From assembly GCF_002366715.1 (NCBI RefSeq), contig NZ_DFBS01000012.1, positions 62,001 to 126,000 on the forward strand: a DNA stretch of 64,000 nt. Direction: 5' to 3'. This document shows, in pieces, positions 1 to 8,409 of this stretch; the first letter of the stretch is position 1; every line of letters begins with the position of its first letter. The position numbers and the translations under genes are program-made. The notes under the pieces are model-generated. The model ran no database searches and was not told where the DNA came from. It worked only from the letters and a program-made list of their open reading frames with translations. The stretch comes from Halomonas sp. UBA3074 (GTDB lineage Bacteria; Pseudomonadota; Gammaproteobacteria; Pseudomonadales; Halomonadaceae).

Positions 1-110
1 CGTCGGCTCGCACCGCCCAGGCGTTACCTGGCACTCTGCCCTATGGAGCCCGGACTTTCCTCCCCCAACACCTTTTGAGGGGTATCAGCGGCGACTGTCT
101 GGCCAACTCC
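1..110 (-). ncRNA. rnpB: RNase P RNA, 5' part (runs off the window)
   Basis: This is the catalytic RNA of RNase P, which trims tRNA 5' leaders. On the minus strand it opens with GGCCAGACAGTCGCCGC, followed by the conserved GGGGGAGGAAAGTCCGGGC stretch and CCATAGGGCAG, then GTGCCAGGTAACGCCTGG. These match the start of bacterial type A RNase P RNA. Only about 110 nt are present; the rest lies beyond position 1. The 5' end is placed at about 110 from the promoter spacing and could be off by a few bases. Confidence 0.95.
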
Positions 111-117
111 GGCGGCA

Positions 118-146
118 AGCATACCAGCGCCCTCGACTAGCCTCAA
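118..146 (-). promoter_or_regulatory. rnpB promoter overlapping the rsmI stop codon
   Basis: On the minus strand TTGAGG (141-146) and TATGCT (118-123) are separated by 17 bp and sit just upstream of the RNase P RNA start. The TGA stop codon of rsmI (143-145) lies inside the -35 hexamer, so the end of that gene is constrained by two functions. Seen in the sequence; promoter activity is inferred. Confidence 0.7.
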
Positions 147-1000
147 TGCTCGCCTTTGATTGCTTGCAAACGAGCGTACCAAACTTGCTTGCGCCCACCG
201 AGTATTCGCGCCGCAATCGAAGCTCCCTGCTTCACGCCGACTCCCTCTTCCAATAAGGCGGCCAGTAGCGCATCGGCCGAAATGTCCTGATGCTCACTCT
301 GCTCAACCGGAGGGGCGCCAGCAACAATGACCACGAATTCGCCGCGGGCCTGGTTAGGGTCGGCAGTCAGTTGTTCCAGTAACGATGCTGGAGTGCCGTG
401 TAAAAACGTCTCGAAGGTTTTCGTTAGCTCACGCGCCAAAACCACATCGCGAGCCGCCATTTGCGCCTGCAATGCTTCAAGGGTATGCAAGATACGGTGG
501 GGAGATTCATAAAATACCAGCGTCTCTTCGCGGCTTTTCCAGCCCTCCAATGCTTGGCGCCGCGCCCCTGGCTTGGCCGGCAGAAAACCGGCAAACACAA
601 AACGGTCTGTCGGCAGGCCAGCGCCTGACAGTGCGGTAATCAGCGCGCAGGGGCCGGGAATAGGCACAATATGACGATGACGTGCGCGCAGCTCGCGCAC
701 CAGCACAAAGCCGGGATCACTGATTAGCGGCGTGCCCGCATCACTGATCAAGGCGATATCTTCGCCGGCGGCAAGATACCCATCCAGCGTCTCGACCCGA
801 CGGGCTTCATTGTGTTCATGCAGCGAGAGCATGGGTTTATTGAGCCCCAAATGCGTTAGCAGGCGCCCACTGTGGCGTGTATCTTCTGCTGCAATGCGGG
901 TCACTTGGCCCAGCACGCGAATAGCGCGCGCGGTTAGGTCGTCCAAATTCCCAATTGGCGTAGCAACCACGTACAATGTACCCGGGTTATGGTCTGGCAT
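143..1000 (-). CDS. rsmI: 16S rRNA 2'-O-ribose C1402 methyltransferase
   Basis: RsmI (YraL) methylates the 2'-OH of C1402 in 16S rRNA near the P site, using S-adenosylmethionine. The 285-residue product begins with the family hallmark LYVVATPIGNLDD, followed by AAEDTRHSGRLL, SDAGTPLISDPG and IPGPCALITALS. These are the SAM-binding and tetrapyrrole-methylase-fold motifs, and the length is normal. It is transcribed away from lpoA and directly precedes rnpB, an arrangement shared with other gammaproteobacteria. Its upstream region holds four 18-bp tandem repeats, the last of which provides the GAGAG-like ribosome binding sequence. Confidence 0.96.
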   Translation of the reverse strand: MPDHNPGTLYVVATPIGNLDDLTARAIRVLGQVTRIAAEDTRHSGRLLTHLGLNKPMLSLHEHNEARRVETLDGYLAAGEDIALISDAGTPLISDPGFVLVRELRARHRHIVPIPGPCALITALSGAGLPTDRFVFAGFLPAKPGARRQALEGWKSREETLVFYESPHRILHTLEALQAQMAARDVVLARELTKTFETFLHGTPASLLEQLTADPNQARGEFVVIVAGAPPVEQSEHQDISADALLAALLEEGVGVKQGASIAARILGGRKQVWYARLQAIKGEH

Positions 1001-1006
1001 TGTTGA

Positions 1007-1078
1007 CTCTCAATTCGTTGATGACTTTCAATTCGTTAATGCCTCTCAATTCGTTGAGGACTCTCGATTCGTTGATGG
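1007..1078. repeat. Four tandem 18-bp repeats between rsmI and lpoA
   Basis: Four consecutive 18-bp units lie at 1007-1024, 1025-1042, 1043-1060 and 1061-1078, with consensus CTCTCAATTCGTTGATGA on the plus strand. Each differs from the consensus at only a few positions. Read on the minus strand, the unit nearest rsmI carries GAGAG just before its ATG, so each copy repeats a ribosome-binding-like segment. No protein-coding role is likely. Confidence 0.95.
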
Positions 1079-1168
1079 CTTGCTCTACCGGTGCGCTATG
1101 CTTATGCCGTAGCCTCGGCAAATGCTGGCGAGCAGCGACAGCGCAAATGGAAACTTAAGGAAGGATAC

Positions 1169-2674
1169 ATGAAACAGTCATTACGTGGCTTACTCGCCGC
1201 CGCCCTTGTGGCATTTCTCGTTGCGGGCTGTGCGATGCAGCCGCCTAGCGTGGTAGACCGCGTGCCTGCTGAAGACCCAGGCCAGTTACTCAGCCAAGCG
1301 GAACAGCAAGCGCCCGAGCAGGCAGCCAAAACGCGCCTGGAAGCGGCCAATATTTTAGCGAAGCAGGGTGAACGCGACAGCGCATTTGAGACGGCCGATA
1401 GCATTGACGAGGGGCTCTTATCAGACGCCGACCGCGTGCGTTGGGCGCTACTGTTTTCAGAGCTAGCTCGCGCCCTTGACGAGCCGCGGGCCGTGCTCCG
1501 CGCAGCGCAAGTCCTTGACGATGAATTACCCATGCAGGCCAACCAGCAGCAAACCCTGCAAGAGCGTGAGCGCTGGGCGCGCGAAGCGCTTGATCAGCCG
1601 GGTGCGGTGACGGTCGCACTGCCAGAGCTCGAAGGGCAGGATATCCGCCGCATCGTGGTGGCACTGCCTGAGTCCGGCCCGCTTAGCACCGTTGCGAACA
1701 CCATCGCCACCGCCATGCGTCAGCATCATGATGTCCAAGGTGGCAACGTGGAACTCAGCTTTCTTGACGCATCACGCTACTCGCTCGATGAACTTTATGA
1801 TCGCGCCCAGCAGATGAATGCGCAGCTCGTTATTGGTCCGCTAGACAAAGACCAAGTCACCCAGCTAGAACAGCGCGACAGCGTCCCCTTACCGACCTTA
1901 GCGCTCAACTACGGCAGTGGCGACAACAATCAAGCGCAGCGGCTATTTCAGTACGGCCTCTCGGCTGAAGATGAAGCCCGCCAAGCCGCGCGACGCGCTT
2001 GGCAGGATGGCCATCGGCAGATGTCGATGATGGTGCCTGATAATGATTGGGGCCGTCGTGTTGGCGAGGCCTTTTGGAATGAGTGGCATAGCCAAGGCGG
2101 CGAAGTCACCAATGCCGTGCGTTATAACCCTAATAATTCAGTTTCTAACGCGGTTCAAACTGCGCTTAATGTCAGCGGAGAGCGCGCCCGCCTAAACAAT
2201 ATTGACGCCCTCTTCTTGCTGGCATTACCGGAGTATGCCCGCCAAGTTCCCCCCACCATGGATTACTATTACGCCCCCAACCTACCGATCTATGCTACGT
2301 CTCACCTGCACGAAGGTCGCTTACAAACGCGCCTTGACCAGGACCTGAACGACGTGATGTTTATCGATATTCCCTGGCAAATTCCAGATGCGGCAGTCGG
2401 TGGCGAAGAAGCCCTTCCCTTTGCTTCGACTTACCAGAGCCTGCGCGATGAGTCAGATGCGTCGATGTTTCGCCTAATGGCAATGGGCGTTGATGCTTAC
2501 GAGCTGGCCGTTCGCTTCTCTAATCTTGACGCACTGAATGGCTTAAACGGCAGTACCGGACAGCTTTACTTAAGCGACGATGGCCGTATTCACCGTGAGC
2601 TGCCATGGGCCAAATTCCAAAACGGTGTCCCCTCGCCTATTTTAATCCCTAGCTTGGAAGAAAGTGGCGAATAA
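1169..2674 (+). CDS. lpoA: Penicillin-binding protein activator LpoA (lipoprotein)
   Basis: LpoA is an outer-membrane lipoprotein that reaches through the periplasm to activate the peptidoglycan synthase PBP1A. I start it at ATG 1169, preceded by AAGGAAGG. This gives a lipoprotein signal peptide with lipobox VAGC (Cys21); the longer frame from 1091 adds residues unlike a signal peptide. The product is 501 residues. The N-terminal part is helical and TPR-like, and the rest resembles a periplasmic-binding-protein fold, with VALPESGPLSTVANTI near residue 180. It is shorter than the E. coli protein (about 678), mostly in the N-terminal domain. Its stop overlaps yraN by 11 nt. Confidence 0.92.
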   Translation: MKQSLRGLLAAALVAFLVAGCAMQPPSVVDRVPAEDPGQLLSQAEQQAPEQAAKTRLEAANILAKQGERDSAFETADSIDEGLLSDADRVRWALLFSELARALDEPRAVLRAAQVLDDELPMQANQQQTLQERERWAREALDQPGAVTVALPELEGQDIRRIVVALPESGPLSTVANTIATAMRQHHDVQGGNVELSFLDASRYSLDELYDRAQQMNAQLVIGPLDKDQVTQLEQRDSVPLPTLALNYGSGDNNQAQRLFQYGLSAEDEARQAARRAWQDGHRQMSMMVPDNDWGRRVGEAFWNEWHSQGGEVTNAVRYNPNNSVSNAVQTALNVSGERARLNNIDALFLLALPEYARQVPPTMDYYYAPNLPIYATSHLHEGRLQTRLDQDLNDVMFIDIPWQIPDAAVGGEEALPFASTYQSLRDESDASMFRLMAMGVDAYELAVRFSNLDALNGLNGSTGQLYLSDDGRIHRELPWAKFQNGVPSPILIPSLEESGE

Positions 2675-3035
2675 CGCGCATACCGCTCGTGCCCGTGGCA
2701 CAGCTATTGAGCAGATTGCGGCTCAATGGCTGTGCCAGCAAGGGCTCACGCTAGTCACGCAGAACCATTACGTGAAAGGCGGTGAGCTTGACTTGGTCAT
2801 GCGAGATGGCGATATTCTCGTCTTTGTCGAAGTCAAACATCGCACGACCGCCCGCTATGGACATCCACTGGAAACGATTACCTATCAGAAGCAGCAGCGA
2901 TTAGTGCGTGCGGCCAAGCTATATATCGCCCGCGGCGGGCTTTCATCGCCATGCCGGTTTGATATCCTGGGGATCATCGGCAAGCCGCCCGACCTTGACT
3001 ATCACTGGGTGAAAGCTGCTTTTGATGCCTTTTGA
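2664..3035 (+). CDS. yraN: YraN/UPF0102 nuclease-fold protein
   Basis: This small protein of 123 residues belongs to the UPF0102 family, which has a restriction-endonuclease-like fold; its cellular role is not established. The motif is visible as GELDLVMRDGDILVFVEVKHR (about residues 40-60): the E-x-D and ExK residues match the nuclease-fold pattern, and RYGHPLETI follows as in the family. The start is GTG 2664, with GGAAG about 8 nt upstream, inside the end of lpoA, so translation is probably coupled. It sits between lpoA and diaA as in E. coli. Confidence 0.9.
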   Translation: MANNAHTARARGTAIEQIAAQWLCQQGLTLVTQNHYVKGGELDLVMRDGDILVFVEVKHRTTARYGHPLETITYQKQQRLVRAAKLYIARGGLSSPCRFDILGIIGKPPDLDYHWVKAAFDAF

Positions 3036-3056
3036 CTCTATAACCAGGAAGCCCTG

Positions 3057-3647
3057 ATGGACTTTCAATCTCGTATACTTGGCCACTTCAACGACAGCAT
3101 CGATACCAAAACGTATGCTAGCGAGGTGCTTCCACCCTTTATCGAAGTGGCAAGCCAAATGATGGTGCAGTGCCTTGTTAGCGAAGGAAAAATACTTACC
3201 TGCGGCAATGGCGGCAGCGCGGGAGACAGCCAGCACTTCTCGTCTGAATTGCTCAACCGCTTTGAACGCGAACGCCCAAGCCTACCCGCATTAGCCCTGA
3301 CGACGGATACCTCGACGCTCACCTCAATTGCTAATGACTATAGCTATAATGAAGTGTTTTCAAAGCAGATCCGCGCCCTTGGTCAGCCGGGCGATGTGCT
3401 TTTGGCCATCTCCACAAGCGGCAACTCAGGCAATATCGTGCAGGCCATTCAGGCAGCACATGATCGCGATATGACGGTTGTAGCCCTAACGGGCCGCGAT
3501 GGCGGCGACATGGCCTCCCTGCTTGGTCAAGACGATTGCGAAATTCGCGTGCCTGCCACATCAACGGCACGCATTCAAGAGGTGCATCTTTTAGTAATTC
3601 ACTGCTTATGTGATCTTATCGACGAACAGCTGTTTGGCAGCGCTTAA
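3057..3647 (+). CDS. diaA: DnaA initiator-associating SIS protein
   Basis: DiaA is a tetrameric SIS-domain protein that binds DnaA and promotes its ordered assembly at oriC. The 196-residue product has the phosphosugar-binding-type motifs CGNGGSAGDSQHF (about residues 49-61) and ISTSGNSGNIVQA (about residues 118-130). The same fold occurs in GmhA (sedoheptulose 7-phosphate isomerase), which is the main alternative. I prefer DiaA because of the neighbours: yraN upstream and the BON lipoprotein dolP downstream, exactly as in E. coli. The spacing to yraN is 21 nt. Confidence 0.88.
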   Translation: MDFQSRILGHFNDSIDTKTYASEVLPPFIEVASQMMVQCLVSEGKILTCGNGGSAGDSQHFSSELLNRFERERPSLPALALTTDTSTLTSIANDYSYNEVFSKQIRALGQPGDVLLAISTSGNSGNIVQAIQAAHDRDMTVVALTGRDGGDMASLLGQDDCEIRVPATSTARIQEVHLLVIHCLCDLIDEQLFGSA

Positions 3648-3733
3648 CGATCAGATGTCCCGATCCGAGCGCTAACAAGAACGATAGCTTTCACTAACTC
3701 TCCACTGCTACTGAGCATCAAGGAGTCATACCG

Positions 3734-4306
3734 ATGACCCAACGTCTACCCTCTCGTGGTTTTATTGCTGCTGCGCTGTGCGCGGTTCTGTTTATCAGCG
3801 GCTGTGCCAACAACTCGGCTTCCAATCAATCGAATTACGCTCAGCGTAGTGATGACGTTGAAGCCATTGATGCCACTATAGAGCGTGAAGTCGACGACGC
3901 GCTCGAGCGTGCCGACGCACGATTGGGCGATGCGCGTATTCGTGCCCATGCGTTTGATGGCGTTGTGCTTTTGGTGGGACAAGTGCCTAGCGAAGAGCTT
4001 CGCGCGATGGCAGGCGAGGTGACCAGCAATTTACGTGGCGTCAACGAAGTACATAACGAACTCATCATCGCTGCCCGCTTACCGGCAAGCCAACGCCTAA
4101 CCGACACATGGCTAACCACCAATGTCATTAGCCACTTGGCAACCAATGACCGCATCGACTCCTCTAAAATCAAAGTCACCACTGAAAATGCCAGCGTGTA
4201 TTTGATGGGTCGCGTTACCCGTGAAGAGGCCGACAGGATCGTCAATGCGGCTTCCGCCGTTGGCGGCGTTCAGCGCATTGTTAAGGTGTTTGATTACCTT
4301 GATTAA
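3734..4306 (+). CDS. dolP: BON-domain outer-membrane lipoprotein DolP
   Basis: DolP (YraP) is an outer-membrane lipoprotein with two BON domains that binds anionic phospholipid and supports envelope integrity and BAM function. The 190-residue product has a signal peptide with lipobox ISGC (Cys24), a first BON domain at about 45-110 (DARIRAHAFDGVVLLVGQV) and a second at about 120-190 (SSKIKVTTENASVYLMGRV). AAGGAG lies just before the ATG. It ends the lpoA-yraN-diaA-dolP block and is followed by a strong shared terminator. In E. coli the gene is sigma-E controlled; I saw no convincing sigma-E promoter in the 86-nt gap upstream. Confidence 0.92.
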   Translation: MTQRLPSRGFIAAALCAVLFISGCANNSASNQSNYAQRSDDVEAIDATIEREVDDALERADARLGDARIRAHAFDGVVLLVGQVPSEELRAMAGEVTSNLRGVNEVHNELIIAARLPASQRLTDTWLTTNVISHLATNDRIDSSKIKVTTENASVYLMGRVTREEADRIVNAASAVGGVQRIVKVFDYLD

Positions 4307-4351
4307 TCCCTTCGTCTTGCCACGACACGATACATAACCACCCGATGAATG

Positions 4352-4385
4352 AAAAAAGCCTCGCTTGATTTAAGCGAGGCTTTTT
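4352..4385. terminator. Bidirectional intrinsic terminator between dolP and sspB
   Basis: AAGCCTCGCTT and AAGCGAGGCTT form an 11-bp stem around a short GATTT loop. A-runs lie on the left and a T-run on the right, so it can end transcripts from both strands. It lies between two convergent genes. Confidence 0.9.
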
Positions 4386-4416
4386 GTTCAATACCGCAGC
4401 AGCTAACTAAGAGCTA

Positions 4417-4911
4417 TTACTTCACCACTCGTAGCGTAGGCTTCTTCTTTTCTTTGCCTTGGCCTTCATCTTCTGAGGCTTCGCTGGAAGAGTGCGTACC
4501 CGCTTCTTCGCTCACCGGCTCAGTGATCGAAAGTTCAGGCTTACTTGAGGCTTTTTCCTCTTCTTCGATATCTCCAAAAGATTCAGCGCCTTCGCCCAGT
4601 TCAGGCTCATGGCCAAAGACCATGCCTGCACCGTTTTCGCGTGCATAGATCGCAATCAAAGCAGGTGTAGGTATCATCACCTGCATGGGCTGTCCGCCAA
4701 AACGCGCATTGAAGCCTATCGCCTGGTTCTCCATAAATAGATCACGCACGGCAGTCGGCGCCACGTTCAACACGATCTGTCCGTTCTGAACGAACTGGCG
4801 GGGCACTTCCACGCCTGGCAAGGTAGCATCCACCACCAAATAAGGCGTTAGCTCATTATCTAGCAACCACTCATAGAGCGCTCGGGCGAGATAGGGGCGA
4901 CTCGATTTCAT
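4417..4911 (-). CDS. sspB: ClpXP protease specificity-enhancing factor SspB
   Basis: SspB is an adaptor that binds ssrA-tagged proteins and delivers them to ClpXP. The 164-residue product starts with SSRPYLARALYEWLLDN and continues with the conserved core VNGQIVLNVAP-like segment (FVQNGQIVLNVAPTAV) and NARFGGQPMQVMIP (residues about 70-85). An acidic, low-complexity linker follows, and the protein ends in TLRVVK, the short ClpX-binding tail seen in the family. The linker is rich in E and S. It follows sspA by 66 nt on the same strand, as in most gammaproteobacteria, and is probably cotranscribed with it. Confidence 0.95.
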   Translation of the reverse strand: MKSSRPYLARALYEWLLDNELTPYLVVDATLPGVEVPRQFVQNGQIVLNVAPTAVRDLFMENQAIGFNARFGGQPMQVMIPTPALIAIYARENGAGMVFGHEPELGEGAESFGDIEEEEKASSKPELSITEPVSEEAGTHSSSEASEDEGQGKEKKKPTLRVVK

Positions 4912-4977
4912 CTAGACTCCCTCCTCCTTACAAGTAAGGCTCCCTGCCGCTAACCAGCCAAAGGGAACCGAATGAGT

Positions 4978-5604
4978 TCAAGCGCGCATCTCTTTTTCAC
5001 GCTCACTTAAAGATGCCTTAAACGCTTCTCGCTCAAATACACGCGACATATATGCCAGCAACGGCTTAACCTGTTTTTCTGGCAGTTCGATATTCAACTC
5101 CGGCAAACGCCACAATACAGGGGCTAAGCAGCAATCGACCAGCGTAAACTCTTCGCTCATAAAATAAGGCATGTCTTCAAAAATTGGCGAGATACCAATT
5201 AAGCTTTCACGCAATTCTTTACGCGCTTTATCTGCTTCTTTTTTCCCGCCGCTACGAATTTGATCCACCATCGGGCACCATTCACGCTCGATGCGGTGCA
5301 TCCATAGACGACTTTGCGCACGCGCTACCGGATAAACAGGCAGCAGTGGAGGATGAGGGAAACGCTCATCCAGATACTCCATCATGACTTTGGACTCATA
5401 AAGCACCAAGTCACGATCTAACAGCGTCGGCACACTGTTGTACGGATTGAGGTCTGCCAGTTCTTCTGGTGGTTTTTCATCGAGAACATCGACGATATCA
5501 ACGGCGACCCCTTTCTCGGCCAGCACAATGCGCACACGATGACTAAAATGATCATCACTACCCGAGTAAAAGATCATCGACGACCGCTTGGCCACAACAC
5601 CCAT
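4978..5604 (-). CDS. sspA: Stringent starvation protein A, RNA polymerase-associated
   Basis: SspA is a glutathione-transferase-fold protein that binds RNA polymerase and acts in stationary phase and acid stress. It lacks transferase activity in characterised members. The 208-residue product has an N-terminal thioredoxin-like domain (MIFYSGSDDHFSHRVRIVLAEKGV, with NPYNSVPTLLDRDLVLYES) and a helical C-terminal domain. The PHP-type segment typical of SspA appears as FPHPPLLPVYP at about residues 82-92. AGGAT lies 8 nt before the ATG. It is upstream of sspB and downstream of a likely extended -10 promoter. Confidence 0.95.
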   Translation of the reverse strand: MGVVAKRSSMIFYSGSDDHFSHRVRIVLAEKGVAVDIVDVLDEKPPEELADLNPYNSVPTLLDRDLVLYESKVMMEYLDERFPHPPLLPVYPVARAQSRLWMHRIEREWCPMVDQIRSGGKKEADKARKELRESLIGISPIFEDMPYFMSEEFTLVDCCLAPVLWRLPELNIELPEKQVKPLLAYMSRVFEREAFKASLSEREKEMRA

Positions 5605-5634
5605 GAAAGCATCCTCACTTCAAAACAATCTTGG

Positions 5635-5643
5635 ATAATAACA
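5635..5643 (-). promoter_or_regulatory. Candidate extended -10 promoter for sspA
   Basis: The minus strand reads TGTTATTAT, a TGn extension plus a good -10 hexamer, about 31 nt upstream of the sspA start codon. No good -35 hexamer is visible, which is usual for extended -10 promoters. Activity is inferred. Confidence 0.45.
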
Positions 5644-5701
5644 CGCCAGCACACCCTTAGGGGAAGCTAGCTTGCTTTGCTTTATTGCTAGGCTAACAAG
5701 C

Positions 5702-5728
5702 AAAAAGCGCACGGCTTACGCCGTGCGC
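5702..5728 (-). terminator. Intrinsic terminator of the petABC operon
   Basis: On the minus strand a perfect 9-bp stem, GCGCACGGC with GCCGTGCGC around a 4-nt loop, is followed by TTTTTG. It lies 25 nt after the petC stop codon. Confidence 0.9.
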
Positions 5729-5753
5729 CCTACTGACGATCAGCTACAACTAA

Positions 5754-6521
5754 TTAGTGGATATCTCGCCAGTACTCACGCTTGAGCAGGTAAGCAATCA
5801 CACCAAAGATGAAAATAAAGATCAGCACCTTAGGTGCCAGCGCCTGGGCCTGAAGCTTAGAGGGCTCGCCTACATAAGCAAGGAAGTTAGTAAGGTCATA
5901 CATTGCTTCCTCGAATTCAGCTGGCTCAAGCTGACCTGGCTCCGTCACTTGCAGCACGTCACAAGACTGATATTTGCCTGACAGCGCATCCGGCTCTTGC
6001 CCCTCTACCGGATGATCTGTTTCAGCACACACCAGCTCTTGCACACCCTGCAGTGGTTCCAACACGTTAGGCATTGCTACTAAGTCGAATACCGTGTTGT
6101 TAACGCCGGTCGGGCGGCTCGGATCTTTATAAAAACCGAGCAGATAGGAGTAGATCCAGTCAGTGCCGCGCACTCGCGTCTTCAGCGATAGGTCGGGCGG
6201 CGGCGCACCAAACCAACCTTCCGCATCACCACTGTCCATGGCGTTATGCATCTGGTCGTTGTAGGCCAGATCTGGTGAGAAAATCAGATTTTCCTCGATC
6301 AGATCCTGAGGAATGTTCAAATCCTCCGCCGCACGAGAAAAGCGCTGGTACTGAAGCGAATGACAGCCCATGCAGTAGTTGACATAGAGCTTCATGCCAT
6401 TTTGCAGCGAGGCCTTATCATGCAGATCAGGATCCATTGAGTGCGGCACGCTCGCACCACCTGCAGCCATCGCGGTTACTGGCACTAAGGCGAAAAGGAG
6501 TCCAAATAGATACTTTTTCAT
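5754..6521 (-). CDS. petC: Ubiquinol-cytochrome c reductase, cytochrome c1
   Basis: Cytochrome c1 is the c-type haem subunit of the bc1 complex and passes electrons from the Rieske protein to soluble cytochrome c. The 255-residue product has a cleavable signal peptide (residues 1-19), the haem-binding site CMGCH (Cys50, Cys53, His54), and a distal Met candidate in LVAMPNVLEP. A C-terminal membrane anchor (VLIFIFIFGVIAYLL) precedes a basic tail. Its start codon shares bases with the petB stop (TAATG), so the two are translationally coupled. A terminator follows. Confidence 0.96.
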   Translation of the reverse strand: MKKYLFGLLFALVPVTAMAAGGASVPHSMDPDLHDKASLQNGMKLYVNYCMGCHSLQYQRFSRAAEDLNIPQDLIEENLIFSPDLAYNDQMHNAMDSGDAEGWFGAPPPDLSLKTRVRGTDWIYSYLLGFYKDPSRPTGVNNTVFDLVAMPNVLEPLQGVQELVCAETDHPVEGQEPDALSGKYQSCDVLQVTEPGQLEPAEFEEAMYDLTNFLAYVGEPSKLQAQALAPKVLIFIFIFGVIAYLLKREYWRDIH

Positions 6522-7780
6522 TAGCCAGTCACCCTTTCCGGAACGGGTTTAGTCTTCTCCAGCTTGGTATAGAACGGCATCAAGACAAAGAAGGCGAAAT
6601 AAATCACGGTGCATGTTTGCGCCAGAATGGTTCGCCCAGTAGTTGATGGCAATACACCTAAAACACCGAGAATAACGAAGCTGATGGCAAACAGCAGCAG
6701 CATGACTTTGGAGATCCAGCCTTTGTAACGCATTGAGCGTACAGGGCTGCGGTCAAGCCAAGGCAACACAAACAGTATTGCAATCGCCGCTCCCATGAAG
6801 ATAACCCCTAGGAATTTAGCATCTAAGCCAAATACCGAGAAAGTAATCGCACGCAGAATGGCGTAGAACGGCGTCATGTACCAAACGGGGGCGATGTGAT
6901 CAGGCGTTTGCAGCGGATTCGCCGGATCAAAGTTAGGCTTCTCAATAAAGTAGCCGCCACCCTCGGGGAAGTAGAACACCACCACACAGAACACAAACAG
7001 GAACACTGCGACGCCAACAAGGTCTTTAACCGTGTAATAAGGATGGAAAGGAATACCATCCAACGGAATCCCGGCTTCATCTTTTTTCTGTTTGATATCA
7101 ATACCGTCTGGGTTGTTAGAACCCACTTCATGCAAGGCAATGATATGCAGCACCACGAGTGCCAAAATAACGATAGGCAGAGCCACGACGTGCAGCGCAA
7201 AGAAGCGGTTGAGGGTAATACCTGAAATCAGGAAGTCACCACGCACCCACTGCGCTAAGTCAGGGCCGATACCGGGAATAGCAGAGAACAGCGAAATGAT
7301 GACCTGGGCGCCCCAATAGGACATCTGACCCCAAGGCAACAGATAGCCCATGAAGGCTTCTGCCATCAGTACCAGATAAATGGTCATACCAAACACCCAC
7401 ACCAGCTCACGCGGGGCTTTGTACGAACCATATAAAAGGCCACGGAACATATGCAGATAAACGACGAGAAAGAAAGCTGAGGCACCCGTGGTGTGCATAT
7501 AGCGAATCAGCCAGCCCCACTCGACGTCTCGCATGATGTATTCGACAGAATCGAATGCACCTTCCGCTGAGGGATTAAAGCTCATGGTCAGCCAAACCCC
7601 GGTCAGGATCTGGTTAACCAGCGCCAGTAGCGCTAGTGAGCCAAAGAAATACCAGAAGTTGAAGTTCTTGGGCGCATAATATTTGGAGAGGTGCTCCTGC
7701 CACATCTGGGTCGCAGGGAAGCGGTCGTCCACCCACCGCATGATGCCCTTTTCCGCCTTGGCTCTATTCGGATTACCCAT
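6521..7780 (-). CDS. petB: Ubiquinol-cytochrome c reductase, cytochrome b
   Basis: Cytochrome b is the membrane core of the bc1 complex; it holds haems bL and bH and the quinone sites. The 419-residue product has the expected transmembrane helices. The histidine ligands appear in RYMHTTGASAFF and VVYLHMFRGL (helix B) and in FFALHVVALP and LVVLHIIALH (helix D). The quinol-site motif PEW appears here as PVWYM after DHIA. The length is normal for the full-length bacterial form with a fused subunit IV-like part. It is joined to petA and petC by TAATG overlaps. Confidence 0.97.
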   Translation of the reverse strand: MGNPNRAKAEKGIMRWVDDRFPATQMWQEHLSKYYAPKNFNFWYFFGSLALLALVNQILTGVWLTMSFNPSAEGAFDSVEYIMRDVEWGWLIRYMHTTGASAFFLVVYLHMFRGLLYGSYKAPRELVWVFGMTIYLVLMAEAFMGYLLPWGQMSYWGAQVIISLFSAIPGIGPDLAQWVRGDFLISGITLNRFFALHVVALPIVILALVVLHIIALHEVGSNNPDGIDIKQKKDEAGIPLDGIPFHPYYTVKDLVGVAVFLFVFCVVVFYFPEGGGYFIEKPNFDPANPLQTPDHIAPVWYMTPFYAILRAITFSVFGLDAKFLGVIFMGAAIAILFVLPWLDRSPVRSMRYKGWISKVMLLLFAISFVILGVLGVLPSTTGRTILAQTCTVIYFAFFVLMPFYTKLEKTKPVPERVTG

Positions 7781-8379
7781 TAGGCACTCTCCTCATCTTC
7801 GCCAATGACAATGACGTCATCATTCTCAAAGCGATAGGGTGGAACCTCGAGATTAATCGGGGCAGGCACGTTGCTAAACACACGGCCGGCCAGATCAAAC
7901 CGAGAACCATGGCAAGGACAGAAGAAACCACCAGGCCAATTTTCAACGCCTACGCCTTCAGCATCGGGCTCAGGCCTGAAAAGCGGAGAACACCCCAAAT
8001 GGGTACAGATACCGATCAGGACGCCTATTTCGGGCTTGATAGAGCGTAACCCACCCTCGATATAGGCAGGTTGCTGCGGCACTTCCGAATTAGGATCGGC
8101 CAACTGGTCATCACCTAACGACTCTGTGCGCTCGATCATCTCCGGGGTACGGTTAATAATCCATATAGGACGACCGCGCCACTCAACGGTCATACGCTGC
8201 CCAGGTTCAAGCCTTGATATATCAGCCTGAACGGGAGCACCCGCCGCTCTTGCCCTGGCACTAGGCTGCCAAGAAGCCACAAAGGGGACCGCAACCCCGA
8301 CAGCACCTACCGCCCCTACAACGGAGGTGGCGCCTACGAGGAAACGGCGTCGGCCTTTGTTTACGCCGTTATCTGCCAT
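7780..8379 (-). CDS. petA: Ubiquinol-cytochrome c reductase, Rieske iron-sulfur subunit
   Basis: The Rieske protein takes electrons from ubiquinol and hands them to cytochrome c1. The 199-residue product has an N-terminal Tat-like basic motif (KGRRRFLVG) leading into a single transmembrane anchor (about residues 14-35). It also has both 2Fe-2S ligand boxes, CTHLGC (Cys125, His127, Cys130) and CPCHGS (Cys154, Cys156, His157). It is first in the operon. GGGAGA lies about 8 nt before the ATG, and an 8-bp hairpin sits in the leader just upstream. Confidence 0.97.
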   Translation of the reverse strand: MADNGVNKGRRRFLVGATSVVGAVGAVGVAVPFVASWQPSARARAAGAPVQADISRLEPGQRMTVEWRGRPIWIINRTPEMIERTESLGDDQLADPNSEVPQQPAYIEGGLRSIKPEIGVLIGICTHLGCSPLFRPEPDAEGVGVENWPGGFFCPCHGSRFDLAGRVFSNVPAPINLEVPPYRFENDDVIVIGEDEESA

Positions 8380-8409
8380 TTCAGGTTTCTCCCATCAGCT
8401 TACCCGTTC

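Noticed and set aside
3639..3700. Possible repeat after diaA (AGCGCT-TAAC segments)
   Set aside because: Two AGCGCT copies lie 29 nt apart but the rest aligns poorly; not better than chance by eye.
3648..3733. Sigma-E promoter in front of dolP
   Set aside because: No GGAACTT-type -35 with a proper TCTnA -10 at the right distance could be found.
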